64,000 nucleotides of DNA, taken from Acinetobacter variabilis (GTDB taxonomy: Bacteria; Pseudomonadota; Gammaproteobacteria; Pseudomonadales; Moraxellaceae). Below the pieces are notes generated by a model. That model did not search any database and had not been told where the DNA came from. It saw nothing but the letters and a program-made list of their open reading frames with translations. Shown in pieces: positions 49,535 through 59,092 of the stretch (position 1 is its first letter; the number at the start of each line of letters is the position of its first letter). A program made the translations under genes and the position numbers. The DNA lies in assembly GCF_000369625.1 (NCBI RefSeq), contig NZ_KB850113.1:324504-388503 (forward strand), in the 5' to 3' direction.

Positions 49535-49744
49535 GTGAAATTTGCTGTATTGGGATTGATGATTGTATTTCTGGCAGTACTGTTTGCACTGTTCTATGTC
49601 AGCTTCAAGATGCTGAAAAAAGTACGTCAGGAAGAACGTGCCGAAAATGCCGGTAAGGTACCTGAGCGTCAGCTGCATCCTAAATTACAGGCCGAGCTTG
49701 AGCAAAAGCGCAAGCAAGAACAGGCTGAGCGAAATAAAAAATAA
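49535..49744 (+). CDS. Small single-pass membrane protein
   Basis: The 69-residue protein has one membrane helix (about 3-25) followed by a charged helical tail with coiled-coil character (KVRQEERAENAG, EQKRKQEQAERNKK). The start is a GTG with AAGGA at 6 bases; an ATG is not available. The function is unknown. It lies between adk and the convergent nth gene and shares a hairpin with nth at its end. Confidence 0.65.
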   Translation: MKFAVLGLMIVFLAVLFALFYVSFKMLKKVRQEERAENAGKVPERQLHPKLQAELEQKRKQEQAERNKK

Positions 49745-49764
49745 AAAAATTTCGAGTACTTAAA

Positions 49765-49793
49765 TTAAAAAAGCTGAACCTAAAGTTCAGCTT
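49765..49793 (-). terminator. Terminator overlapping the nth stop codon
   Basis: AAGCTGAAC (49771-49779) pairs with GTTCAGCTT (49785-49793). On the minus strand the stem begins within the last codons of nth and is followed by a T run, so it ends the rsxB-nth transcript. Confidence 0.85.
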
Positions 49794-50493
49794 CAATATT
49801 TTTCACCGGAATTGCGTGACCTGCACCAAATTCAAAACGGTCGGGCCAGTTACAGACATCGGCGACCACACATTCATGACACTTTGGTTTACGTGCGATG
49901 CAGCAATAGCGGCCATGTAAAATCAGCCAGTGATGCGCATCCACAATGAATTCTTTGGGAATCACTTTGACCAGTCGATGCTCTACTTCCAGCACATTCT
50001 TGCCCACAGCCAAGCCCGTTCGGTTGCCGAGACGGAAAATATGCGTATCGACAGCCATGGTAGGCTGACCAAAGGCAGTATTCAGCACAACATTCGCTGT
50101 TTTGCGCCCTACACCCGGTAAAGCTTCTAGATCTGCACGATTGTCCGGTACCACGCTGTTATGCTTCTTGATTAACATTTCACAGGCTTTAATGACGTTC
50201 ACAGCTTTGGAGTTATACAGGCCAATCGTTTTAATATATTCCTTGAGGCCATCTACACCAAGTGCATAAATTGCTTCCGGTGTATTGGCGACCGGAAACA
50301 GTTTATCAGTGGCTTTATTCACGCTCACATCCGTAGCCTGGGCAGAAAGGCTCACTGCAACCAGTAATTCAAATGGACTTGAATAATTCAATTCAGTTTT
50401 TGGATTCGGACGCTGCTCACGCAGGCGTTCAAAGAAAGTCTGAATCTGTTTTTTAGTCATGTTTTTTACAGGCTTAGCTGTTACTGTTGTCAT
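49780..50493 (-). CDS. nth: Endonuclease III
   Basis: This base-excision DNA glycosylase/AP lyase removes oxidised pyrimidines. The 237-residue protein has the helix-hairpin-helix LEALPGVGRKTANVV with the catalytic Lys, the catalytic Asp in VDTHIFR, and the [4Fe-4S] cysteines CCIARKPKCHECVVADVC in the C-terminal part. The start is the ATG at 50493; an ATG 11 codons further in (50460) would give a length nearer E. coli Nth (211). It follows rsxB by 3 bases, so the two form an operon, as rsx and nth do in E. coli. Confidence 0.95.
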   Translation of the reverse strand: MTTVTAKPVKNMTKKQIQTFFERLREQRPNPKTELNYSSPFELLVAVSLSAQATDVSVNKATDKLFPVANTPEAIYALGVDGLKEYIKTIGLYNSKAVNVIKACEMLIKKHNSVVPDNRADLEALPGVGRKTANVVLNTAFGQPTMAVDTHIFRLGNRTGLAVGKNVLEVEHRLVKVIPKEFIVDAHHWLILHGRYCCIARKPKCHECVVADVCNWPDRFEFGAGHAIPVKNIEAEL

Positions 50494-50496
50494 GTC

Positions 50497-51288
50497 TTAT
50501 CCCTGTAAAGCCTGTAATTGCTGCGTCAGTTCTTCAAGTTGCAGACGTTTGCGTGCATCCTCACGAACAGAAAGCTGTTTTTCTAACTTTTTGATTTGTG
50601 TGCGTAATTTAGCAAGCTCAATCGTGGTTTTGGCATCAAGTGTAACCACTTCATCTGCTGGTTTTTTCACGATTTCAATGACAGGAACCTGATCGACCTG
50701 AGCAGAGAACTGGGCAAATAGGGCTGTATTAATTTCTGCACGAACCACTGGACCTTTACGGTCAATTCGGCGTTTTTCTTCACGTTGAATATGCGCATAG
50801 TAACGTTTACGCAAATCATCCTGTTCAGCAATACGCTGAGCTTCAGTTGGCAAAGGCTGAAGATCTTCGACCAGATCAATACAGTCTACCGGGCAGGGCG
50901 GAATGCAGAGTTCACAGCCGGTACACAAGTCAGTGAGCACAGTATGCATCAATTTGCCTGAGCCAATGATCGCATCGACCGGGCAAGCACTGATGCATTT
51001 GGTACAGCCAATGCATTCATCTTCACGGATGATGGCTTTCATGCGCTGAGGACGACCATCCGCCTGAATTGGCCAGACGCTTTCTTCAGCGGACAGTTTA
51101 GAACGATTTAACAATGCTGCCAGAGCATCAGCGACGGGCTGTCCACCCGGTACACATTTATTGGCATCTTCGCCCTCAACAATGGACTGAGCATAGGGCA
51201 AGCAGCCATCACGATGACCACATAAACCGCACTGGGTTTGAGGCAATAAAGCATCAATAGACTGGACTAGAGAGATCTGCGAATTCAT
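50497..51288 (-). CDS. rsxB: RnfB/RsxB-like ferredoxin protein without partners
   Basis: The 263-residue protein has an N-terminal cysteine cluster ([13 protein letters not shown]), a central pair of 4Fe-4S motifs ([14 protein letters not shown] and [14 protein letters not shown]) and a long charged helix at the C-terminus (about 210-263). It resembles RnfB/RsxB, an electron carrier of the Rnf/Rsx complex, but the N-terminal membrane anchor is missing and no other rnf gene is in the window. It is directly upstream of nth and could deliver electrons to an Fe-S enzyme. The link to Nth function is an inference. Confidence 0.85.
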   Translation of the reverse strand: MNSQISLVQSIDALLPQTQCGLCGHRDGCLPYAQSIVEGEDANKCVPGGQPVADALAALLNRSKLSAEESVWPIQADGRPQRMKAIIREDECIGCTKCISACPVDAIIGSGKLMHTVLTDLCTGCELCIPPCPVDCIDLVEDLQPLPTEAQRIAEQDDLRKRYYAHIQREEKRRIDRKGPVVRAEINTALFAQFSAQVDQVPVIEIVKKPADEVVTLDAKTTIELAKLRTQIKKLEKQLSVREDARKRLQLEELTQQLQALQG

Positions 51289-51635
51289 GAATAACCTAGG
51301 CTGCTCGGGCTGAGCCTTAGAGTGAATGAAACAAAATATGTCAATTTAATGATTTTAACATGTTTTTAAGGAACTAAGTTATGCACGATTAAGGGTCACT
51401 TTGTGCATTATTATTAGGCATAAATTAACAATTAAGCATTGATTCAGTTGGTATTTAAGCACACAGAAAAAATATTCATAATCAATATAAATAATTGTTA
51501 TCAAATTAAATTTAAACTATTTTTCAAAAAAGTATTGTAGATTAGTTACAAAAGATATTTAATATTTTGCGCCAAAATTTAACATTGATTGTAAATTTGA
51601 CCAATTTTGATCCATTTTCTGCTGAGGATTAAGCG
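51289..51635. other. Spacer upstream of gdhA
   Basis: This 347-base AT-rich region between the divergent rsxB and gdhA holds no gene. A GAGGA ribosome-binding site lies before the gdhA start. I see no convincing promoter boxes or operator. Confidence 0.5.
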
Positions 51636-52979
51636 TTGAAATACAACACACTTAATGAGTTCCTAGATTACGTAAAATCACGTGATGCACATCAACCCGA
51701 ATTTCTTCAAGCTGTAGAAGAAGTGATGACCAGTTTGTGGCCATTCATTGAAAAGAATCCACAATACGCAGCACATGGTTTACTAGAACGTCTAGTTGAA
51801 CCTGAGCGTGCGATCCAGTTCCGTGTTGCTTGGGTAGATGACCAAGGTCAAACACAGGTTAACCGTGCGTTCCGCGTACAGTACAACTCAGCGATTGGTC
51901 CATTTAAAGGTGGTATGCGTTTCCACCCGTCAGTGAACCTTTCTATTTTGAAATTCCTCGGTTTCGAGCAAACTTTCAAAAATGCCCTGACTACATTGCC
52001 TATGGGCGGTGGTAAAGGCGGTTCTGATTTTGACCCTAAAGGCAAATCAGAAGGCGAAATCATGCGTTTCTGCCAAGCGTTAATCATCGAGCTTTATCGT
52101 CATCTTGGTTCTAATACAGATATCCCAGCGGGTGATATCGGTGTGGGCGGCCGTGAAGTTGGCTACATGGCTGGTATGATGAAAAAACTCAGCAATGACA
52201 CTTCATGTGTATTCACTGGTAAAGGCCTGACTTTCGGTGGTTCTCTAGCTCGTCCAGAAGCAACTGGTTATGGTACAGTGTATTTCGCTGAAGAAATGCT
52301 GAAAACTCGTGGCGAAAGCTTTAAAGATAAAGTGGTAACAATCTCTGGTTCTGGTAACGTTGCGCAGTACGCTGCTGAAAAAGCAATGTTCTTGGGTGCT
52401 AAAGTTGTTTCTCTATCTGACTCTGCGGGTACTGTTCACGTTAAAGACGGTTTCACTGAAGAACTTCTTGTTGAAATAATGGAACTGAAAAACATTAAAC
52501 GTGGCCGTATCTCTGAATTCGCGTCTAAACACGGTTTTGAATACCTTGAAGGTCAACGTCCTTGGGGTATCAAATGTGATATTGCGCTTCCATGTGCGAC
52601 TCAAAACGAACTTGATGCGAATGATGCAGCAGCTCTTCTTGCAAACGGCGTAATCTGTGTTGCTGAAGGCGCAAACATGCCTTCTACACTTGAAGCAGTT
52701 GAGAAATTCGTTGAAGCGAAAATCCTTTATGCTCCAGGTAAAGCATCTAACGCCGGTGGTGTAGCAACTTCTGGTCTTGAAATGTCTCAAAACGCATTGC
52801 GTTTAGGCTGGACTTTCGAAGAAGTTGACGAGCGCTTACACGCAATCATGAAAGAAATTCACCGCAACTGCGTAAAATTCGGTACGAAAGAAGACGGTAC
52901 CGTGAACTATGTAGATGGCGCAAACATCGCTGGCTTCGTAAAAGTTGCTGATGCAATGCTTTCTCAAGGCGTATTCTAA
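51636..52979 (+). CDS. gdhA: NADP-specific glutamate dehydrogenase
   Basis: This enzyme makes glutamate from 2-oxoglutarate and ammonia with NADPH. The 447-residue protein has the family length and motifs: the GPFKGGMRFHP substrate block, the LPMGGGKGGSDFDP catalytic Lys region, and the nucleotide-binding VTISGSGNVAQY. The gene starts with TTG, with GAGGA at about 8 bases; no ATG or GTG start is close. It draws on 2-oxoglutarate, the substrate of SucA and KgtP. Confidence 0.96.
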   Translation: MKYNTLNEFLDYVKSRDAHQPEFLQAVEEVMTSLWPFIEKNPQYAAHGLLERLVEPERAIQFRVAWVDDQGQTQVNRAFRVQYNSAIGPFKGGMRFHPSVNLSILKFLGFEQTFKNALTTLPMGGGKGGSDFDPKGKSEGEIMRFCQALIIELYRHLGSNTDIPAGDIGVGGREVGYMAGMMKKLSNDTSCVFTGKGLTFGGSLARPEATGYGTVYFAEEMLKTRGESFKDKVVTISGSGNVAQYAAEKAMFLGAKVVSLSDSAGTVHVKDGFTEELLVEIMELKNIKRGRISEFASKHGFEYLEGQRPWGIKCDIALPCATQNELDANDAAALLANGVICVAEGANMPSTLEAVEKFVEAKILYAPGKASNAGGVATSGLEMSQNALRLGWTFEEVDERLHAIMKEIHRNCVKFGTKEDGTVNYVDGANIAGFVKVADAMLSQGVF

Positions 52980-53000
52980 GTCTGACTGAGTTTAAGCTTG

Positions 53001-53033
53001 AAAAAAAACCGAGGTGAATGCCTCGGTTTTTTT
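53001..53033 (+). terminator. Intrinsic terminator of gdhA
   Basis: AACCGAGG / CCTCGGTT around TGAATG with flanking A and T runs, 22 bases after the stop. It may also serve the convergent lipoprotein gene. Confidence 0.9.
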
Positions 53034-53050
53034 ATATTGCGATTTTATCG

Positions 53051-53833
53051 TTATAGAGTGCCTTTGACTGCTTCACGCTGTACGGTCATGTCGAATACAT
53101 AGGCATATTTAGACTGGTCAGCTGCCGGATTTTTAATTTCATAACGTTTGACCCGAATAATCTGAAGCTCATTCGGTGTATGCTGAAAACCTTCAATTTG
53201 ATCATAGAATAAAGCCCAGTCTTTATCGACCTGAGTCTTTAAGCCTTTTTCATCATATTTGATTTCTTTTACTTGCAAGCAGGTTTGTTGAGCTACACCC
53301 GTACAGGCTTTAGTCTGCGGTGAAACTTCTAGGAAAATGGTTTCTGCCTGACCTTGGTATTTGGTTTCCGGTGTCATTTTTCCGGTAAAGACATATTTTT
53401 GACTATCAGCTGCAGTAATACTCAGTTTCGGCTGATTGGCATCACTTAGATCCAGACTAAACGGAATATCACGCTTTTGCAGAAGCTGGCTGATAAAACG
53501 TTCCTGTTTCATTAATGGTGCATCACATGCCATCATGGTGCCCATCATGTCACCCGTACTCAGGGTATTATCTTTAACAGTCCAGCTCGTGCCAAGGCCA
53601 TTACAGCCAGAAGCGACACTCAGTCTGCCTTGCTGATCAAAGCTCAGAACAATCGGGCGTTGCAGCCCACGATCAAGTTCCCAAGTATAAGCGGGCAAAA
53701 TTTTTGTAGGCGTTTTTAATGTAGTAGATAGAGTAGAAATAGCCAGATCTCCTGAAGTGACAGGAAGATGAGAAGATTGACATGCAGTTAAAGCCAAAGG
53801 GAGTAGGGCAAGCGCAAAAATACTTAATTTCAT
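53051..53833 (-). CDS. META and DUF4377 domain lipoprotein
   Basis: The 260-residue product has a lipoprotein signal with LTAC (about 15-18). The first part matches a META domain as in HslJ (TWELDRG, SGCNGLGTSW, MGTMMACDAPLMKQE, about 50-130); the second part, with a cysteine pair (CTGVAQQTCLQVKEI) and a C-terminal FYDQIEGFQHTPNELQIIRVKRYEIKN-type end, matches DUF4377. It is probably an envelope protein of unknown job. It is convergent with gdhA. Confidence 0.82.
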   Translation of the reverse strand: MKLSIFALALLPLALTACQSSHLPVTSGDLAISTLSTTLKTPTKILPAYTWELDRGLQRPIVLSFDQQGRLSVASGCNGLGTSWTVKDNTLSTGDMMGTMMACDAPLMKQERFISQLLQKRDIPFSLDLSDANQPKLSITAADSQKYVFTGKMTPETKYQGQAETIFLEVSPQTKACTGVAQQTCLQVKEIKYDEKGLKTQVDKDWALFYDQIEGFQHTPNELQIIRVKRYEIKNPAADQSKYAYVFDMTVQREAVKGTL

Positions 53834-53972
53834 TGGTTTATATTCTATGTACTAAAGTTTCAACATGATTATAATCAAGAGATTAACAAAAAATATGGAT
53901 ACAAATCGTAGCTTTTGCTAAAAATATGTATCCATATTAAAAAGTCGGATTTTAAATAAGCGGAGCTATCGG

Positions 53973-54749
53973 TTAGTCAAAACGGTAGATATCCATCCCC
54001 AAAGCGCCCATCGTAAAACTGCTGTGTACGATGCTGAAACGGTTGCCAGTACCCATAGCAAAGAACAGTGGAGCAAAGTGTTCCAGTGTTGGGTGATTAC
54101 GTTTTAGCTGAGGAATAGACTGCCAGTCCAGAACGGCATCAAAATCACTATGGGTTAATTTATTGGCCACATAGTTTCGGAAGGTGGATGCCCATTCCGG
54201 AACTTCATCGCTATTTCCCTGCCAGGACAATTCACGCAAATTATGGGTAATGCTCCCTGACCCGATCAGGAAAACCTGCTGCTCACGAAGTGGCGACAAA
54301 GTCTGGCCAATCTTGTAAATCTCTTCTGCACTCATCGACATCGGCAAAGAAATTTCAACTACTGGGATATCTGCTTCTGGATACATATGTAATAGCGGCA
54401 TCCAGACGCCATGATCACGCGGACGGGTGCTGTTGGCATGTGCAGAGAGACCGGCATTGGCCAATAAGCCCAAGACTTGCTCAGCCAGCTCTGGATTGCC
54501 GGGAGCTGGGTAGCGTAACTCATACAATTCAGGTGGAAAGCCACGGAAGTCATGCCAAGTTTCAGGACGAATACCTGTATTGACTTCCAGAGCTTCACTT
54601 TCCCAATGTGCCGACATAACAATAATGGCAGTTGGACGTGGCAGATTCAGGCTTAAACGATGCAATGCCGGGCCAACCTGCTCAGGATTGAGCGCGAGCA
54701 TGGGAGAACCATGAGAAATAAATAAGCCGGGCAAAGTCTGTAAGTTCAT
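53973..54749 (-). CDS. ygiD: 4,5-DOPA extradiol dioxygenase family protein
   Basis: The 258-residue protein belongs to the LigB-type extradiol ring-cleavage family close to E. coli YgiD. Metal-binding histidines appear in FISHGSP (His13) and SAHWES (His48), with further conserved histidines in RDHGVWMPL, GSITHNLRE and the HPTLEHFAPL block. E. coli YgiD cleaves L-DOPA; the natural substrate here is not known. It is a single gene upstream of rlmH in opposite order, with about 100 bases to rlmH. Confidence 0.88.
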   Translation of the reverse strand: MNLQTLPGLFISHGSPMLALNPEQVGPALHRLSLNLPRPTAIIVMSAHWESEALEVNTGIRPETWHDFRGFPPELYELRYPAPGNPELAEQVLGLLANAGLSAHANSTRPRDHGVWMPLLHMYPEADIPVVEISLPMSMSAEEIYKIGQTLSPLREQQVFLIGSGSITHNLRELSWQGNSDEVPEWASTFRNYVANKLTHSDFDAVLDWQSIPQLKRNHPTLEHFAPLFFAMGTGNRFSIVHSSFTMGALGMDIYRFD

Positions 54750-54855
54750 AAGTCAAACCACATTAATTCAATGTTTTAATCATGCAATAAAAAGGGAAGT
54801 AAAGGCAGGGGTGATTGTTCAACAAAACGTTGCATAATCAGAACGCATCAACAAA

Positions 54856-55338
54856 TCAGCCTGCACGGTGATAAGGATGATTATGGTTAATGCTCATGGC
54901 ACGATACAGTTGTTCAATCAGCATTACACGGACTAGCGGATGTGGCAAGGTGAGTTTAGACAACGACCAATGCCAGGCTGCTGCTTTTCGGACTGCTTCA
55001 GAATGGCCATCTGGCCCACCAATCGCCAAAGCAATATCATGACCTTCCAGCATCCAGCCTTTCATAGTTTCAGCCAGTTTTTCCGTACTAAACTCACGGC
55101 CACCGACTTCTAGTGCAATCAGGACTTCATTCTGTTTTAAGGCATTTAAAATACTGTCACCTTCAATATTCCGGTATTTCAGAATATCGGCTTCAGAATC
55201 ATTTTTGCCCCGTTTCGCCATGGGCAATTCAACCACCTGAGTTTGTACAAAAGGCTGGATACGTGTGAAATAGTCTTCAAAGCCTGTCAGCACCCAAGCT
55301 GGCATTTTCTGACCAATGGTTAAGATACGGATTTTCAT
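54856..55338 (-). CDS. rlmH: 23S rRNA (pseudouridine1915-N3)-methyltransferase
   Basis: This SPOUT-class enzyme methylates pseudouridine 1915 of 23S rRNA in the assembled ribosome. The 160-residue length is close to E. coli RlmH (155). Visible motifs are the N-terminal KIRILTIGQKMPAWV, the LEVGGREFST strand, the SAM-binding knot IGGPDGHS and the C-terminal LPHPLVRVMLIEQLYRA block. It is a single gene divergent from the M28 peptidase gene; in E. coli it precedes mrdA, which here lies about 8 kb away. Confidence 0.95.
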   Translation of the reverse strand: MKIRILTIGQKMPAWVLTGFEDYFTRIQPFVQTQVVELPMAKRGKNDSEADILKYRNIEGDSILNALKQNEVLIALEVGGREFSTEKLAETMKGWMLEGHDIALAIGGPDGHSEAVRKAAAWHWSLSKLTLPHPLVRVMLIEQLYRAMSINHNHPYHRAG

Positions 55339-55493
55339 GGAACTGGATCAATAATTAGATACTTCATTATAACGATCAAACAACACGAAGTTGAGCTAGG
55401 GAAACAAATTGAAATTGAAATCATGAATTTAATGTTGCTTTAATATCCATGATTCAAGTATCCGCTTGATAATAAAGGAATGGATAATAAGAA

Positions 55494-56453
55494 ATGCGGA
55501 CCAGTCTCATTATTAAAAGATATTGTACTTTTCTACTAATTATTCTCGGTTTAACCAGTTCAGGCATGAGCTTTGCTGCGCCTGCAAATTTTTCCTCCAA
55601 ACAGGCTCAGCCAGAACATCTGGGACTGTTTATCAAACAGATTATTAGTGTTGATGAATACCGGAATTTTAAAAATACCAGTGAATTGAATCGAGTATCC
55701 GCATGGCTCAAAGAACAGATGCGTCTGCTGGGTATTCCATGCCAATTTCAAAACTATATTGTAAATAGCCTAAGCTATAGAAATGTGGTGTGTCAACTGA
55801 ATGCCAAAGCCAAAACCAAACTGGTTATTGGCGCGCATTATGATGTCTTTAGTGACTTGTATGGAGCAGATAACAATGCTTCTGGTGTAGCAGGGGTACT
55901 GGAAACAGCTCGACTACTGGCCTTACAAAAGTCAAAACTCAAACATAATATTGAGTTCGCTTTTTATACACTAGAGGAGCCACCCTATTTCAAGACTGAA
56001 CATATGGGAAGCTATCTACATGCCAAAGCATTAAAGGCCCAGAAGCAAAAAGTGAAAGGTGTCATTATTCTGGATTCTATTGGCTATTATAATGAAAATC
56101 TGGTGCAGACCTATCCGACAGGTTTGAAATGGATCTATCCACGGCATGGTAACTTCATTGCTGCGATTGGACATTTGGCATCAGCCGGTTTGACAGGAGA
56201 TTACTGCACGTCCATGCAACGTTTCAAGCGTCTGGACTGTCAGCGTTTTATTAGTCCGGCATTTGCTCAGGACATGAATTTTTCTGGCTATTTGAATTAT
56301 GCCAAGTTTAACTATTCAACTATGCTGATTACAGACACAGCGCATTATCGTAATCCTTACTACAATACCGAGCAGGATACCTTAGATAAACTGGATCTGA
56401 CCAAGATGGCTCAGGTCGTGAATGGTTTGGTCGATATGGTGATTCGTCTTTAA
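55494..56453 (+). CDS. Secreted M28 family metallopeptidase
   Basis: The 319-residue zinc aminopeptidase-like protein starts with a signal peptide (about 1-28). Metal ligands of the M28 family are visible in order: His in IGAHYDV, bridging Asp in GADNNASG, the catalytic Glu pair in TLEEPPYF, Asp in ILDSIGYY and His in DTAHYRNP. It should release amino acids from peptides in the periplasm or outside. It is a single gene with a shared terminator with lon. Confidence 0.85.
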   Translation: MRTSLIIKRYCTFLLIILGLTSSGMSFAAPANFSSKQAQPEHLGLFIKQIISVDEYRNFKNTSELNRVSAWLKEQMRLLGIPCQFQNYIVNSLSYRNVVCQLNAKAKTKLVIGAHYDVFSDLYGADNNASGVAGVLETARLLALQKSKLKHNIEFAFYTLEEPPYFKTEHMGSYLHAKALKAQKQKVKGVIILDSIGYYNENLVQTYPTGLKWIYPRHGNFIAAIGHLASAGLTGDYCTSMQRFKRLDCQRFISPAFAQDMNFSGYLNYAKFNYSTMLITDTAHYRNPYYNTEQDTLDKLDLTKMAQVVNGLVDMVIRL

Positions 56454-56473
56454 AATTATCTTCGTTTGGATAC

Positions 56474-56503
56474 AAAAACACCCTGCCAGAGCAGGGTGTT
56501 TTT
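56474..56503. terminator. Bidirectional terminator between the M28 peptidase gene and lon
   Basis: AAAAACACCCTGC / GCAGGGTGTTTTT around a CAGA loop, between two convergent genes. Confidence 0.9.
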
Positions 56504-56518
56504 CAAAGCCTTTAGGTC

Positions 56519-58945
56519 TTAATGACGTGCAGCTTTAGCTTCTTCGCTCGCTTTCACAATTGGTGGTTTGACCAGTGCTTTCGGCATATCGATCAAAGCC
56601 AGAGGTAAAATCTCATCAATCGATTTCACAGCTTTGATTTCTAAGCCTTCTTTTACATTCTCAGGAATTTCCGCAAGGTCGCGAACGTTTTCCTGTGGAA
56701 TGAACACCAGTTTAATGCCACCACGGTGCGCAGCAAGCAGCTTCTCTTTCAAACCACCGATACGCATTGCACGGCCACTCAAGCTGGTTTCACCTGTCAT
56801 CGCAATATCTGGGCGAATCGCAATACCGGTGAATGCAGATACTAGAGCAGTCGTCAGGGCCAAGCCTGCAGATGGACCATCTTTCGGAGTCGCACCTTCT
56901 GGTAAATGCACGTGCACATCAGTTTCTTCAAAGCGAGATGCTTCGATACCTAACTCAGCCGCACGGGTACGAACGACAGTCATGGCAGCGGTAATCGATT
57001 CTTTCATTACATCGCCAAGTGAACCGGTAGTAATGAATTTCCCTTTACCAGGTACTGCTGCAACTTCAATAGTCAGTAACTCACCACCCACTGAAGTCCA
57101 AGCCAAGCCATTTACGCGGCCGATTTGGGCTTCTTCTTCCGCCATACCGTAGTCGAATTTGTGTGGACCCAAGTAATCTGGAAGATTACCAGCATTCACT
57201 TCAACCTGAAGATTTTTAGCTTTCTTGCTAACCGCTTCTTTCACTACCTTACGTGCAATTTTAGATACTTCACGTTCAAGGTTACGAACACCGGCTTCAC
57301 GCGTATAACGACGCACGATGTCACGAATCGCTTCTTCATGCACAGTCAACTCTTTAGTACGTAAACCATTGTTCTTGATTGCTTTAGGAACAAGGTAACG
57401 GTCAGCAATGTTAACTTTCTCTTCTTCGGTATAACCAGGCAGACGGATCACTTCCATACGGTCCAGCAGGGCCTCTGGGATATTCATGCTATTGGCAGTA
57501 CAGATGAACATCACTTCTGACAGGTCAAGGTCAAGATCAAGATAGTGATCGTTGAACTTGTTGTTCTGTGATGGATCAAGTACTTCAAGCATCGCAGAAG
57601 CTGGATCACCACGGTAATCTTGAGCCATCTTGTCGATCTCATCGAGCAGGAACAGCGGGTTTTTCACGCCAACTTTGGTCAATGACTGCACGATCTTACC
57701 TGGCATCGCACCAATGTAGGTACGACGGTGACCACGGATTTCAGCTTCATCACGTACACCACCGAGAGCCATACGGACAAACTCACGGCCAGTCGCTTTG
57801 GCAATAGACTCACCTAGTGAAGTTTTACCTACACCCGGAGGACCGACCAGACACAGGATTGGACCGCGTAATTTTTTCACGCGAGACTGAACTGCCAGAT
57901 ATTCCACAATACGGTCTTTGACATCGTCCAGACCATAGTGATCGGCATCCAAGATCTCCTGAGCTTTGTTCAGGTTAATGCTAACTTTGCTGGCTTTGTT
58001 CCATGGCGTATCCAGAATCACTTCCAGATAGTTGCGAACTACCGCAGCTTCGCTAGAAGCTGGTTGCATCGCTTTGAGTTTACGGAACTCAGATTCCGCT
58101 TTCTTACGCACATGCTCAGGCAGATCAGCTTCAGCCAGACGTTTTTCGATTTCCGCAACGTCATCTTCTGCACCGCCATTCATATCGGAAAGCTCGCGCT
58201 GAATGACTTTCATTTTTTCATTCAGGAAGTATTCGCGCTGGTTTTTTTCCATTTGACGTTTAACCGAGTCATGCAAAGTCTGTTCAATCTGCTGTTCTTC
58301 AGACTGTTGCAATAAATAAGTCATTAACTCAGTTAAATGTGCATCGAACTCGTCGTATTCGAGGAATTTCTGTTTCACTTCGATATTCAGAGGAACACGG
58401 GTCGCTACGAAGAATAACAGTTGCAGCAAGTCTTCGATTTTATTCGCCGCTGCAATCAGCTCACGAGCATTACGAAGTTTTGCTTCAGCATACTGAGCGA
58501 ACAGGGCACGCAGCTCCTGTAAGCGCGTAGCTTGAGTTGTTTCATCGACTGATACAGTCATTGGGCTAAGTTCATGCTCAGCAGTCAAATACTCATTTTC
58601 ATCAATGATGGTTTTGAGCTTGGCACGATACAGTCCTTCAATCAGGACTTTAATACAGTTTTCATCATTTTCGTGATTCACAACTTGCACAATTTTCGCG
58701 ACAGTACCGTATTGATATAAGTTGTCGTGATCAATTTCTTCTGTAAGCGAATCTTTTTGCGCAACTACAAATACTAGATTGTCACTGTTACGAGCCACAT
58801 CAACTGCATTGATCGATTTTTCACGACCGACAAATAGCGCAATTTGCATGTGTGGGTACACCACCACATCACGTAGCGCCAAAAGTGGTAATACACTTGG
58901 AACCTGAGGCTCTAAGGTTTCTTGATTCATAATAATTTCAGACAT
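56519..58945 (-). CDS. lon: ATP-dependent protease Lon
   Basis: Lon unfolds and degrades damaged and short-lived regulatory proteins. The 808-residue protein has the N-terminal substrate domain (VLPLLALRDVVVYPH), the AAA+ module with GPPGVGKTSLGESIA (Walker A) and LLDEIDKM (Walker B), and the Ser-Lys protease domain with PKDGPSAGLAL and its catalytic Ser, plus the lysine in GGLKEKLLAAHRGG. The ATG at 58945 has AGGAG 5 bases upstream, so the GTG two codons earlier is less likely. Confidence 0.97.
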   Translation of the reverse strand: MSEIIMNQETLEPQVPSVLPLLALRDVVVYPHMQIALFVGREKSINAVDVARNSDNLVFVVAQKDSLTEEIDHDNLYQYGTVAKIVQVVNHENDENCIKVLIEGLYRAKLKTIIDENEYLTAEHELSPMTVSVDETTQATRLQELRALFAQYAEAKLRNARELIAAANKIEDLLQLLFFVATRVPLNIEVKQKFLEYDEFDAHLTELMTYLLQQSEEQQIEQTLHDSVKRQMEKNQREYFLNEKMKVIQRELSDMNGGAEDDVAEIEKRLAEADLPEHVRKKAESEFRKLKAMQPASSEAAVVRNYLEVILDTPWNKASKVSINLNKAQEILDADHYGLDDVKDRIVEYLAVQSRVKKLRGPILCLVGPPGVGKTSLGESIAKATGREFVRMALGGVRDEAEIRGHRRTYIGAMPGKIVQSLTKVGVKNPLFLLDEIDKMAQDYRGDPASAMLEVLDPSQNNKFNDHYLDLDLDLSEVMFICTANSMNIPEALLDRMEVIRLPGYTEEEKVNIADRYLVPKAIKNNGLRTKELTVHEEAIRDIVRRYTREAGVRNLEREVSKIARKVVKEAVSKKAKNLQVEVNAGNLPDYLGPHKFDYGMAEEEAQIGRVNGLAWTSVGGELLTIEVAAVPGKGKFITTGSLGDVMKESITAAMTVVRTRAAELGIEASRFEETDVHVHLPEGATPKDGPSAGLALTTALVSAFTGIAIRPDIAMTGETSLSGRAMRIGGLKEKLLAAHRGGIKLVFIPQENVRDLAEIPENVKEGLEIKAVKSIDEILPLALIDMPKALVKPPIVKASEEAKAARH

Positions 58946-59092
58946 GGGCACTCCTAATGAGTGACAACGGTGTTGCCATGTTTTTAATAGTGATGGGTAA
59001 TTTAAAAATTACAAGGGCTATAGCGAATAAATTGTATAAAAAATGAATAATTATTTGATTTTAAAGTACTTATGTATTTGGAAATACATCAT

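Noticed and set aside
56568..57152. 194-residue plus-strand frame within lon
   Set aside because: It is antisense to lon, with no start signal and no recognisable family.
58983..59012. Possible sigma32 promoter of lon (CTTGTAA and CCCATCA on the minus strand)
   Set aside because: The spacing of about 11 bases is too short and the boxes are weak.
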